This document shows, piece after piece, positions 38,107 through 49,463 of a stretch of 64,000 bases of DNA; position 1 is the first letter of the stretch; every line of letters begins with the position of its first letter. The position numbers and the translations under genes were made by a program. Source of the DNA: Branchiostoma belcheri (taxonomy: Eukaryota; Chordata; Leptocardii; Amphioxiformes; Branchiostomatidae). Location: assembly GCF_001625305.1 (NCBI RefSeq), contig NW_017803213.1, positions 262,758 to 326,757 on the forward strand. The letters run 5' to 3'. The notes under the pieces were generated by a model, which did not search any database, was not told where the DNA came from, and was given only the letters and a program-made list of their open reading frames with translations.

Positions 38107-39225
38107 TACATACACAGATACACACACACAAACACACACACACACACACAGTTACAAAAGATATACACACCACCTCCTAGATATTAGTTAAATGAGTCAT
38201 ATATAGGTATAATACTATAGTGTAATATAATATAATATGGTTGCAGATCGTTTTACACAGTCTCTCGATGAATATACATTCCAGGGACCAGTTTAAAGGC
38301 TCTGATTGTTTCAGAACATCAAAGGTACCCAAACAGAGATTGTCTGTACTTCGGGTCTTGTGACCCACGTGATGGCGACGTTTGTGAGACAAAGGAGGTT
38401 TATCCTTAGTGAGACGGGCCCCTGTGTGAGAAAACCATGTAGAGATCTAGAGCACCGTGTCCTTTCCGGAATTTATACCTCAAGCAATCCCGACAGGCAA
38501 GATAACAAACAAGACCGTGACTAGGCCAAAAAGCAGTAACTCAAGCAAATGGATATGATTTTGGAAACGGTCAGACGTTTCAGGTAGTATCCACTACCTT
38601 TCGTCAGTGACTCAGTGAAAGGTAGTGGATACTACCTGGAACGACTGACCGTTTCTAAAATCATATCCAGTTGCTTGAGTTACTGCTTTTTGGCGTATCT
38701 CATTACATTGTACCTGGATTTCTAACCTTCATCGACGTAAGACCGTGACTAGTCTGGAAATTTCTAAAATGTCTAGCCAGGATCTTAACACTTGCATACA
38801 CGTCTACTCTGGTATAAAACTTTACCCTTCCTATATTATAACCTGTCGACGTCAGTATACATCCTTACAAGATACTCCTTTTTGAACCTCCTTGGGGTAA
38901 CACAAGTACGGCAAACCGTTAGGCTCAGCACCCCAGTTTTTACAATATACTTTAGTACAAAATGCCTAAGACCTGGCTATAAGGTTTCAACCACTCACAC
39001 CAGGAAGGACAGCTATTCTTTTTGATGTGTGGTGGGATCTTAAACGTACTGGAGGTGTGCTTCACAAAAAACACAATACCTCCACTTGACGCCCCATCCG
39101 AGAGGACGTCGATAACCAAAGTTAGGTACTCATATTTAGATGAGTCGACTGGGGAAATGGGTGTAGATATAAATAAGAGTCTTACCAGCCTTGTCAGTCC
39201 GCGGCCGCGGCGGCCCTCCCGACAT
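34526..39225 (-). CDS. Type II membrane collagen with C-terminal C-type lectin domain (collectin-12-like)
   Basis: Five exons join in phase 1 throughout: 39186-39225 ([13 protein letters not shown]), 37284-37397, 37023-37094, 35628-36524 and 34526-34968, giving about 521 residues. Exon 2 encodes a short cytoplasmic tail and one membrane span ([18 protein letters not shown]). Exon 3 encodes a short coiled-coil-like stalk ([20 protein letters not shown]). Exon 4 encodes about 298 residues of Gly-X-Y collagen, built from tandem units of 60-72 bases. Exon 5 encodes a long-form C-type lectin domain with six cysteines, WIGL, EPN and WND, the calcium and mannose-type sugar-binding set. The layout matches membrane collectins such as COLEC12, which recognise microbes and modified lipids at the cell surface. 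Sugar preference and ligand are inference. Each collagen unit carries a short break in the triplet, described under findings. The intron before the collagen exon holds a long GATA microsatellite. Confidence 0.88.
35386..35536. mobile_element. Fold-back element, family B copy 2
   Basis: The left arm AATCCCCAAGCAGATTTTCT, then GACAAGGGGAG and CGCCCGTAACCAG, pairs with the right arm CTGGTTACAGGCGGC, CTCCCCTTG and GAGAATCTGCTTGGAGATT. The ends match those of family B copy 1 (TCTCCAAGCAGAT type). It lies in the intron between the lectin and collagen exons. Confidence 0.7.
36656..37010. repeat. Long GATA tetranucleotide microsatellite
   Basis: About 350 bases of GATA/GATG/TACATGTA-interrupted tetranucleotide repeat lie in the intron between the stalk and collagen exons of the lectin receptor. 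The repeat ends only a few bases from the stalk exon donor at 37017-37022. Confidence 0.95.
38059..38152. repeat. CA dinucleotide microsatellite
   Basis: CA repeat of about 90 bases with a few AGATACAT interruptions, in intron 1 of the membrane collagen-lectin gene. Confidence 0.95.
38525..38694. mobile_element. Fold-back element, family C
   Basis: The ends GCCAAAAAGCAGTAACTCAA and TTGAGTTACTGCTTTTTGGC are perfect inverses. The arms continue with GGATATGATTTTGGAAACGG against CCGTTTCTAAAATCATATCC, and CAGGTAGTATCCACTACCTT against its inverse, around a loop of roughly 14 bases (GTCAGTGACTCAGT). Almost all of the 170 bases are arm. Confidence 0.85.
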
Positions 39226-39698
39226 GATGCCGCTTGTCAGGTCTCTACAACCGCACGTCTTACGCCAGGCAGGGACACGGGCGTCTGACACCAGAGACGG
39301 CGTTTCTTGAGCTAGACACGCCCCAAGACCCACGTCAGCATATATACTGATGTGGCGATATGAAGAAAACATCAAAGGAAAACATATTGGATGAATAATT
39401 TAAGGCTTTAACATTTATACCGTCGAGACAAATCATATGAAGCTGTTTTCGACGAGAAATGTTGAAAACAAGTTATGAAACATAACATACCGATGGAGTC
39501 ACTGACTGGGTGGTTTGCTTGTCAGTGATTTTTATTGCATACATTTATACATGCTTACGTAAGAGAAAAAAGAACTTTCTAGAATATAGAAACTTCTCTC
39601 TGTCCGTTTGGTTTAGAAACATCTAGCAAATTATTGTTTTCTTGACAACTTTTTAATGAGGTGATGATGCAGTCAGTCCAACTTTTAGCCCATAACCC

Positions 39699-39825
39699 TA
39701 GCCTCTCCCAGGCTTGAGGAGGCGGCTGGAAAGAGTAGAAATCGGCCAAATAGATGGATACGCATGCCAAGGGAGTTTGTCCGTTGAGAGAACAGTTCGC
39801 CGCCTCCCCAAGCCTGGTAGAGGCT
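39699..39825. mobile_element. Fold-back element, family A copy 6 (short)
   Basis: The left arm reads TAGCCTCTCCCAGGCTTGAG, then GCGGCTGGAAAGAGTAGAAA and GGCCAAATAGATGGATACGC. The right arm is reduced to GCCTCCCCAAGCCTGGTAGA. Most of the right arm is deleted. Confidence 0.75.
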
Positions 39826-40138
39826 ACCATAACCCCCCCCCCCCCACACACACACACACACCTCCATTAGTACATGTATATGTATTAAGCCTTTGGCCAA
39901 CAGCAAATGGGCGCCACTGTATTTTTTACGTTGTATGACTATATCTGTCCTTTCTGGTGTGTTTTGAATACTAATAGGCCCACGTGCACCTTCTACTGAT
40001 CTCGCGCTGTTAGATTGTTTGCCTTTGAAGTATTTCTTATTGGTCTGGGAGTGATTTGAGGTAGTAGAAACATACCGCGTTTCACAAGGCCTGCATTGGA
40101 TTGTCGACGTCTGAAAAAGCCAACATCTAATCTCTCAT

Positions 40139-40209
40139 GCACTCATTCACTCTCTCTCTCTCTCTCTGTCTGTCTCGCTCACTCACTTACTCACTCACTC
40201 ACTCACTCT
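40139..40209. repeat. CT and CTCA microsatellite
   Basis: A CT run is followed by several TCAC tetranucleotides; no other content. Confidence 0.85.
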
Positions 40210-40573
40210 GTATACGTGTATTGTGTTAGGACATAATTCCCCTTAAATTGGAAGCATGCGCAACCAAAACTGTCATGAAAAATACGCTGTAGATGGAGCC
40301 ATTTGTAAGATTTATTTTGTCTTCATAAAGCTATGTCTTATAAAAACTGGAAAAAGTACAATTCAAAGTTATTCCATCTATTACATAAAATGTATCAATA
40401 TGTACACGCAGAAATGGTGAATCGTCATATATGTATTATACTATCAATTTTTTTTCACACACAGCAACATCATCTTTCCATCATATCTATATAGTTCATT
40501 ATTATAGCACAAGTATGTACATTTTTATTGATGTTACGTAATGATTTAATCTAACATGTCAATATGTAGCTTC

Positions 40574-40983
40574 TATCATACCTCGGAAGCCACTTGAAAG
40601 AGTAGAAACTGGCCAAATTGACAGATAGCATGCCAGGGAGTTGGACGGCAAAAGCGCGGCAAACTGTACTCCTTCAGCGGACCAACACCCTGGCATGTTA
40701 TCTGTCTACTAGTATGTGGCCAATCTGTTTACTAGTATTGACAGATTTTCAGATCATTAGTGAGTGCAATGTATACTACACTCGTCTGTCTGGAGTCATG
40801 TTACAAACATATTACACTGTAAAGCCTATCAACACCTTAACATTACCTACACTTACACAAACATTAACAACCTACTAGTATACTGATCAACCAACAATAT
40901 TGTTGAAAGTAAAAACTAAAATTGAAGATTGAAGATGAGATTTCTGCTCTTTCCAGCCGCTTCCGAAGCCTGGTAGAGGCTAT
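40574..40983. mobile_element. Fold-back element, family A copy 7, right arm interrupted
   Basis: The left arm contains GAAAGAGTAGAAACTGGCCA and AGCATGCCAGGGAGTTGG; the centre contains CTCCTTCAGCGGACCAACAC. The right arm starts CCCTGGCATGTTATCTGTCT, breaks off after GTGGCCAAT near 40723, and resumes at about 40939 with TTTCTGCTCTTTCCAGCCGC to CTGGTAGAGGCTAT. The intervening 0.2 kb is foreign to the family. Confidence 0.7.
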
Positions 40984-41009
40984 ACATTATAGTCATTAGA
41001 ATATCTGAT

Positions 41010-44000
41010 CTATGCCGGAGCTGTTTGAGAGAGTTCCTGGACGGTGACCGTTACGGGAGTGGCGGCGGGCGTCCACGCGTTTTGCACCGCCGGCGGCGGC
41101 GGTCTGTCCGGCACGTGCCAGCTCAGGCAGTCACCCACGTGCAAGTCTCGCGCCCGCCGAAGTCCCGTGAGACTTCCCGTGGGCACGTCGTTCAGCGACC
41201 TGCTCCTGATGCGGCCCGTCCTGTTGAGGTAGTCGTGTGACACGTAGTCCGGCCCGGCGGACCTCAGCCTCACGCCCGTGTTCATGTCCGTCAGCACCTC
41301 GGTGTTGGGCTGCCCGTGGCTGTGCGCGAAGCTGTACGTCGTCGTCTGTAGCTGAGACAGAGAGCTGCTCGGCCGCCGGGTCGCGCCCGCCACCAGGATC
41401 TGTGGGACGTCCTCCCGGGTGCCCCTCCGGCACAGCACCGCGGACTTGGTGAAGTCTTGTCGGTACGTGGACGCGTTGGGCCCGCCACGGTGGATCTCGT
41501 CTCGGTGCGGGATCCAGTGTATAAAATCCGTCTTGAAGCCCGTTAAGTTCGGATTCTTAGGTTTCTTCAGTCCACAACCCTGTGAATTAAAGAGAAAAAC
41601 AATTACATTTATTGTGTCTCATTGGAGAAAAACACTTTTTCGACTCATGGAAGCTGGTCCGAAGCTGATGTGTTACGCCGAGGTGCGGTTATACCGGCTA
41701 TACAGATACAGATAGATACTCCATATAAAACTCGTAGCCTGGGTGCCAGACTATTGTCGGGGCCAGCATACAGCTACACTAGCTCCTCGGTTCCAAGGCC
41801 AACCAGTTCCCAAGGAAATTTAGGCACTCCTCAGTTAAACACTGAACAGGGTCTGACTGTGGGCTGGACTGTGGGCTAGCCTATGTACGGGCCTGAGAAA
41901 AGTCTGGCATGTGAGCTAACAAATATGTTGCTACTGACATTTCTAGTTCATGTTAATCTCATACCCGACCGTACACATAGTTTCCTGAATGTAAAATCAC
42001 GCTTGTTTCTAACAGACTATGTAGATTTCTTTGAGACGCCCTTCGTGACTGGTAAGTTAGCCTACTGACCGCTGTAGCTATATGGTAGCCGTCGTTGACG
42101 AATGCGTTTTTGTTGTCGTGATGTGAGAACGTGTGTGTCGTCGGCCGCTCCTGTAGAAAGTACATTTCAGTAAGTAACGAAGGTCAAATATCCAGCTTAA
42201 ACAGTTACCATGATATTCAAAACACAAGAAACACACACGCTAAAACAGTTGGTCCTTTGATTAAACGCCCTCATCCTCCACAAACTATACGATCTATCTG
42301 CACAACATCTACTACTTTTTAGCCGGCTTTTGGGTCTAGATCTGGTGAATATGCACGCACCCTTATCCGCGTGATGAACTTGCTCGGCGGCTGAGGTCTC
42401 GCCCTGCGACGGAACTCCTGTAAGAAGTCGTTTCTTGACTTGCTCCGGAAGTGGCCGTGGTAGCCTGTGGGAAACTACAAAGACGAAAAGAACACGTCAA
42501 ACAACATGATATCGAAGTTATAGAATTGCCATCCAATAGAACTACAAGTCAATAGAAACACAGGTTTCTGCTGTTCTGTATGATCTGAAGGCACAGCTGC
42601 ATTTGTCGTACGTTTTTTGTTGCTGTCGTACTTAGTATGACAGAACAAACCGTCGACGAAGACCTACGGCTACGACAGTCTTTACCTCGCTGTGCCCTAC
42701 GCGGCACAGCGACGCCTAGCGTAGTTCAGAATCACTGCACCAAGCACATCGACTACATTCATACTGTATGTCAGGGTAGACCGGTAGAGACTCCCGATCT
42801 GGCAGAATCGGAAATTCTACGGCGTTAGTGATCCCAATCGGAGTCTCTCTCAACAGAAACTTGGGGTTTATTTCGGTAGAATTGCCACGAGAAATCCTGA
42901 TTGGAGTCTGTAAATTTTATCCACGAAAGAAGACAATCATAACTTTTTTCAACTTTGATTCGTGTCACTTTATGTCAATGGATTGACTTGAAATTTACGA
43001 TTAATTTGTAAATTTGTTAACAGCATCCTGCTAGGATTCGAAGTCTCAATGGACAAAGGCTCCTATCGGGATCTCTACCGGCGATTCTATTAGATTGGAG
43101 TCTCTACAAGTAGACATATATTCTATAGCTAGTTTGCTAAGAGTACTCATGTTATAGTCATCCTGGAAAAATGACCTTGGTTCAATCTGTGCCCTAATCC
43201 CCTGGGAAATCGCGTTAATTACATTTTGACAGTAAGACTGCGGTCCCACGTAACTTACAACATTTACTGTAACTCTCTGCGTGAACAAAAGAGACAAACT
43301 AACACACCTGTGGCGTTACCCGGCAACCTGGCAACTAACGAGTGGTTAGGCACAAAGGTCGGAAGGTCAGACATGTCAAGTTGCTAAAGGCAGCCATGTT
43401 GTACAAACTAGGACATTATGTGACAATGTGTGGGTTTTAATCAACAATAGACGTAGTGTTAATTGCTGGCATTAGGTGCTGAATACGAAGGTGTCACAGG
43501 GACAATATGGCTTATGTCACAGATCTAGTGATATAGGTCATTTGATGTATTGGTACCCCCTCTAGAAGTAATGCAACATTTAATATAATCTAAAGGATAG
43601 TACTCTAACAAATTTAATCTTTTCTTCAACTCATTGTTACAAATCGCGCACGTTCAACTACAATTTTATGTCTTCTTTCACGTTTCTGAACAATGGTTTT
43701 CCAAACAGTGCACGTAGTTTTACGGTACCGATGAAAGCGCCATATGCTATTAACACATTCAATATACCTTTCCTCTGCAATCATGCTGTACCATTACATC
43801 ATAAACTACTTCCTCGATACGCTCTTTGTTCAAACAACCAGCAGTGTATCGCACGAGTCGAGTATAGCTGCAGTATAGCACTTTAATGGCAAAGCTAACA
43901 TTTCACAGAATATGATACGCCGATATGTTCCTCCCCCTCAGACCGATACATTACTAGAGTGCCGCGTGTTTCAATTAGCGGACGTTCTGTAGCCCTGCTA

Positions 44001-46004
44001 AGGAAACACTGTGAACAAAGCGTTGTTTGCTCTGCTTGGGAATGAAAGAGACGTATTTAGATAGCGGTGCCAAGCGTTGTTTTCTTCGATGTCTGGTCAA
44101 GTGTGCAGAATCTGACACCCACAATTAGAAAGCAAACACTTTTTCAAACAAAACTGTTCGGTTTGTTTCGGCCAAAACATTAGATACTAAAACTGATATT
44201 TGTAACGTTAATATAGTTTCCGTGTTTGTGCAGTTAATGTCAACTAGATTCTAACGACTTTTGGATCTTAAAGTAATGATTTTATATTAGAAAAACATAG
44301 TTTTATACGGTTTAGTATTTTAACCTATCACAACTGTGCCCTAGATTCTAACCAGTAACGTTGGTATAATGTTGATATTTTTGTTAAAGGTGTTTATGTG
44401 TTAAAGGTCACCAAAAACAATGTTTTATATTGAGCAGTACAATAGAATTGACACATTAAATCTCAGCTTTGTGTTGAACTTGACACTCAAGTAAAAAAAG
44501 ATGGACATTTTTTTTCCATGATAACGTATGTCGTAACGAGTGACAAATGTTCCAAAACTATCTCACAAAATCACCCTAGCTATAGTGTGTTTTGTTTATT
44601 TGATGAGACAACAAAACAGCTTAAGATGTTTTGAACACAAATACCTGATTCGGGGGGCAACGTGTACTGTGCTATAGCAGACTGGGAAATCTCTCAAAAC
44701 CACGTTAACATTTCCATGTTACCAAACACGATTCCTTAGGCCCAGCAATAAATGCAAAGGTCGCTCCTTGCTCTCTCACATTTGAAAACCGATTCTCCAG
44801 AAATCTCATATGTAACACAGGGGTCTTACATAATACCTGTATTTCGTTTCTACGTGCGGTGGTGCCTAGCGTTTATTTAGATGCAGTGACGAAGCTTGAG
44901 GGGCGCCTTGTACTATATAGGAAAGTGTTTGCAGACATTGTGTAAGACCGGTAGTTCCACTTAGAATATATGGCTCCGTTTTTGTGGTAAAAGCTTCAAC
45001 GAGGTTATGCCCGCTAATAAAACGTACCTACAAGTTTTTCTGTCATGCGACAGCTGAATTTTGTACGACACAACCACAACTGTCCTACGAATGTCTCCAA
45101 TTTGCTATTGTAAATCTGTCGTGCGACGTTCTAACAGTAGAGCCGGCCTTAAAGAGATATCGCCCGTACCAATTGCAATAGTTGCCGATAGGCTTGGAGA
45201 GTTGTACACGTATTTGACACGTATGGAGAGGGAGCCTGTCATCGACACCTGTTACCTAGTCATGGTTCACCGGCGATGGAGACAGGGGCCCTGAATTCAC
45301 CAAAATAATCAAACATTCTACAACCACATCTACGTGTCAGGTAGACAGGAATTAGACCAATTTGTGTCCACCTGTCCAAGCAATAAAATCATCATTTAAC
45401 TCATGAGAACACAAATGTTATCGGTATTTCCGTGGTCTCCACGTCGGTAGCTAGGTTTTACTTTACATTTGCATTATTGTTTAAACCCCCTGTCACGATT
45501 GTCGTCAGACAGGTTCACGACAGCAAATTGAGGACATTCTAGGCACAACCGTGGGTATGTCGTGCACAATTTAGCTGTCTTGTGACGCTTAAGGGTTTAT
45601 CAGATCCTTATCGATGGTCGATTTGTCAGTCTTGCTGAAAAATCGTGCGAATCAAAAAAATCGTACGACATTTATGTCTGCGTCTTATAAGCTTATACCA
45701 CTGCTCTCCCACATAAAGGGCACGGGGTTATCATCCAGGCATTTACCCAAAGAATTAAAAATCATAACATGCCACTCAGGGTCTTAAGCCTTGGTTTTTC
45801 TGTCATGACAAATGGTCTATAATGCCAGGCATATAATTACGGAATGCCTGAGGGTCCGTGCAAAACAAACTCGGCATGCAACGTTATGCTTGAAATGTTT
45901 GGTATGAAAACAGCAGGATTTAGACAAGAGGAGAGAAGTCTTCACGATTGAAAAAATGGCGGAGAAATACTTACCCATGCTCCAACCGAGCCGCCGGTCG
46001 CCAT
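41010..46004 (-). CDS. C3orf84/CIMIP7-like ciliary microtubule inner protein (candidate)
   Basis: Exons in phase: 45975-46004 (MATGGSVGAW), a micro-exon ending at 44645, 42361-42464 (YHGHFRSKSRNDFLQEF ... ARPQPPSKFITRIR) and 41010-41579 (GCGLKKPKNPNLTGFKTDFI, then HWIPHRDEIHRGGPNASTYR; stop TAG). The micro-exon can start at 44666 (YTLPPES) or 44681 (SAIAQYTLPPES); both keep phase. Total about 241 or 246 residues. The pattern GSxGAW, then GYHGHFRS, PQPPSKF, and a later HWxPxRDEI with STYRQDF recalls human C3orf84 (CIMIP7), a small protein of the sperm and cilium axoneme lumen. This is recognition from memory. The basic, proline-containing, low-complexity C-terminal half has no other recognisable domain. 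RFX-type X-box sites nearby (46103 and 43315) would fit a ciliary gene. Confidence 0.6.
42784..43107. mobile_element. Short TIR element in an intron of the CIMIP7-like gene
   Basis: The left end GTAGAGACTCCCGATCTGGC, with AGAATCGG, faces a right end CGATTCTATTAGATTGGAGT, then CTCTAC. The ends are imperfect inverted repeats. GATCCCAATCGGAGTCTCTC and TCCTGATTGGAGTCTGT inside suggest further decayed arm copies. Confidence 0.45.
43315..43327. promoter_or_regulatory. Perfect X-box (RFX) motif, intronic
   Basis: GTTACC-C-GGCAAC matches the X-box consensus GTNRCC-N(0-3)-RGYAAC bound by RFX factors. It lies in the intron between the micro-exon and exon 3 of the CIMIP7-like gene, 0.85 kb before exon 3. 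It could mark an internal promoter or enhancer, or be chance. Confidence 0.45.
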
Positions 46005-46102
46005 GGCTTCCACGGGGAGACTAAAGCCGGGTTAAAAACGAGTCCTAAGTCATGAAGTCAACCCGGGCTGCTGGTCCAACCCGCGCGCTACCGGATCCAG
46101 GC

Positions 46103-46116
46103 GTTACCATGGAGAG
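46103..46116. promoter_or_regulatory. Imperfect X-box just upstream of the CIMIP7-like start
   Basis: GTTACC-AT-GGAGAG has one perfect half-site and one degenerate half. It is about 100 bases upstream of the ATG at 46004 on the minus-strand gene, where X-boxes of ciliary genes usually lie. Confidence 0.35.
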
Positions 46117-47973
46117 ACGTAAACACATCGCCGTCTCCATTCGCCTGGGGGACAAAGCTGGTGACTTCGTAGTCGGGTTACCGACTCGGCGAATCAAGAG
46201 TCCTCTAAAACCTCTAACCCAATCTAGCTTGTAACACTTAGGCAAACATTTGCTCAGGGAAAATTGAAGTGACACCTTGCTTAAGTTGCGTCGCTGTACA
46301 ATAGGAAAGAGGGAATGGACGACGTGTAAGAAATGTCTAAAGTTACAGCGCGGAAAATTAAGTGTTTGGTTTCGACTTTTGTGAGAACAATGACGAGCAC
46401 CAGCTGCTTAGTTTGGGGTGACAACTCCGGACGGCCTGTTCCCTAAGGGTGTCACATATACTGCGTGATTATACACGAGTGCATATTTTATAGTCATATA
46501 CTGTACTTCTACATTGACGAACTTGAACGTTGCCTAACAAACAGGTGTCAGCTTAATGTTCTAACAGAAAAGACTCATCTATCAAAGTGACAGCGTTGGT
46601 TTGCGCCCACGACAAACAGCTGAACAACCATGTGGTTGGTATGAAATCCATGGTTTAAGTCCTCATTTCAGGGGTTTAGACCTTGAAAATCAGCTTTCAA
46701 CGGCTGAAGGAACTACCCATATGTTTGAACGATTGATAAATGAAAAGGGTATTGGTAACTGATTCGTCTAAATGTTTACGTGGAAGAGTAACCGTGGGCT
46801 ACTGGTCACTTGTGGAGCACAAAAACATATAAGCATCCTAAAAACATTAAGGTGGGAGCCTGTTCCATAAAGTATTTGAGCACCACAAATGTCCAATTTC
46901 TTCTTAATTTTCAGGTCAACACTGATAGAAAGATCCCTGATCAATGAATAAAAATCCTGATTTCCATTTCTAAGCCTAAGCCTGGTAAGTGGTACTTTTG
47001 TGACATCTGACACTATTTTTTCTTAATTTCTAAGGCTAAAGCAGCTCTGAGATTGAATCACTTTCCTAGCACAAAGCCCCTTAATTTTCCTATTTAGAAT
47101 AACTAACAGGGTAGAGATAGTGGCTGAATACCTAATCAATAGAATCTTGGAAGACTGTACACACTCACTGGAGTGGCTAAAAACATCCTGAAGTGCCTAT
47201 CTTCATTGTAGTGGACCAGAATAAAACCACTTTTGGATCATACTTGTTCATAATTACAACAAGTTTCAGATAGTAAAACCTTTTGTTTTGCCCTTGTTCA
47301 CCATGTGAAAATGTACCAGGATACTCAACCCTAGCCAAACCTACACAGAGGTTTGGAGACTGGCACGCAGGTGTTGTGTGGGCAGATCATAGCGTATTCA
47401 GGCTATGACTGGCCCTCACTATATATATGACACACAACTTGTTCTTTCTCTTACTATCCTCCCTTCAAACATCTTCATGAGAAATGAGAAAGGAAAACAC
47501 TAATCCAGAATGGAAAAGAGATAGCACTTGAATCAATGATATATGTATTCACAGTGGCATTGATAAACATTTATTCATAATATTTCATGAGTTTACATGG
47601 TAATATAGGTATTTTATGATGAACATTCAGAGAAAACCATAATTTTCACTTCTGAATATGACAGTCAGAGAGAATTCGAAAATGTCCAGTCAGAGGATGA
47701 TTAACCTTCAGCCTACCAAGGTAGCCATTTGGCAGCATGGTGAGGGTTAAAATGTAATAAGACGACAAAACAGGATAACCATTTAAACACCAGCATTTTC
47801 TATCATGCTTGGACCACATTTACATATTCTACCTTTTAGTACATTTGTTAACAATCTTCTACTTTTTTTTAACATGAAAGTGGTAAATTGATCAATCTGT
47901 TGAAGTCTTTACACATGTAGTATACTTGTTGTGTACTGTTGCCTGAGACAGTTAGAGACTATTATGGGCTGTT
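46117..47973. other. Intergenic between CIMIP7-like gene and NDUFA5
   Basis: The two minus-strand genes are in tandem. The region should include the 3' UTR of NDUFA5 just left of 47974. No exon, RNA gene or clear mobile element was recognised. Confidence 0.4.
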
Positions 47974-48130
47974 TCAGGGCCATTTCCACTGGCCCTCGGG
48001 CGCTTCTGACACCAGCGGTTCCCACGCTTTCCAGTCCGCCATCTTTCTAGCTAGTGACAGCTCTGCTTCAGCCTGGAAATGGGAGGAAGAAGAAGGGAAA
48101 AAAAAATTATTTTTGTGAACGTTTTTTGTA

Positions 48131-48175
<45 letters not shown>

Positions 48176-49408
48176 CACACATACACACACACACACACAC
48201 ACAGTCACAAACACACACACACACACACACAAAGTGTAATTTTGTTCTCATATATATGCACAAACAAACAAGCACAAAGCACTATTTGCTCTCTGTCTGA
48301 ATACTGTACTTTCAAAGTCTCCAGAAAAACAGTGTTTTACCTGAATGATAACCTGCTCAATCTGACCACAGTTGATTTTCTGTTCTAGTTCAGCAACATT
48401 GGGAACCTGGGAACAGAAAAGTTGAAACAGATACAAATTATACATACATACAAACATGCTGAGTTGAGTTACAATATACTATGAAACCTTCATGTACATC
48501 ACAAACAATACTAGTATATGGAAAAGATGATCTGATGACTTACCGTTTTGACCAGATCGAATCTGTCATTGATGATGCCCTCAGTATGTTGTCTGTAGGC
48601 TGCATCCTTTGGCAGTTTCTCCAGGGCAGCTAAGGTCTTGGTGTACAGGACACGTAAAGCCTATAGGAGCACAGGTTAACTTATGATTTACTATTACATT
48701 GTAGGTACATGTATAACCTACTAAAAAATTAGCCTGCAGTTCAAACTCAATTTCCTAGGTAGCGCTGCAACTCATGTTAAAACTTCAAGTTGTGTCTTAT
48801 CTTGAACAATACTGTTAAGACTAATACTAGTAATAGGTTCGCCTGCTTTACGATATGGATGAAATTGGGTCCCACTTAGCTTTTCAGAATGAGATGTAAA
48901 TAGTAAAGCCAATGTTTCCGTGTGTTAGGGAGCCATGGATGTAAAAAATTATGTACTCAACGACATATAAAAAGGAACCTAACAGTACACATTTATGACC
49001 CACTGAGCCTTGCTGAAAAATGCAAGCCATAACAAATTTGCATTGCACAATTTACAAACTAATTGCACTTGAAAAATCATGCCTCACCTCAGTTAAGGAT
49101 TACTTTTTTTTCAATTTCTACTACTTTGTATTATTCTCAGTTCTAACACACCTGTCGCAGTAAAAGAAGTAGATTCTAGAGACTCACCAAGTGAGGATCC
49201 TTGGCAACTGCCATGCCAGTCAGGCCGGTAGTAGCCTGGAGTCGACAAAATACATGTGTATAATCTTTCAACAAACCCCAGTTATTAGTTTAAATAAGTC
49301 ATACATGTATTCAATAATTTATTCATATGCTGTTGTTGCTGTCCTTGTTTTACGCCTAGTATTACAGTAGATGTGGTCTCTATGTGCTNNNNNNNNNNNN
49401 NNNNNNNN

Positions 49409-49463
<55 letters not shown>

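Larger units (their letters stand above)
39226..41009. other. Intergenic between collagen-lectin and CIMIP7-like genes
   Basis: Should hold the promoter of the collagen-lectin gene just right of 39225. Otherwise it contains a poly-C/CA tract at about 39831-39862, a CTCA-type microsatellite and two family A fold-back copies. No coding sequence was recognised. Confidence 0.45.

Noticed and set aside
38059..38152. CRISPR-like or satellite array
   Set aside because: It is a simple CA microsatellite; no repeat-spacer structure is present.
41025..41452. Several GC-rich open frames opposite the CIMIP7-like last exon
   Set aside because: Mirror frames caused by high GC; only the minus-strand frame continues in phase with the neighbouring exon.
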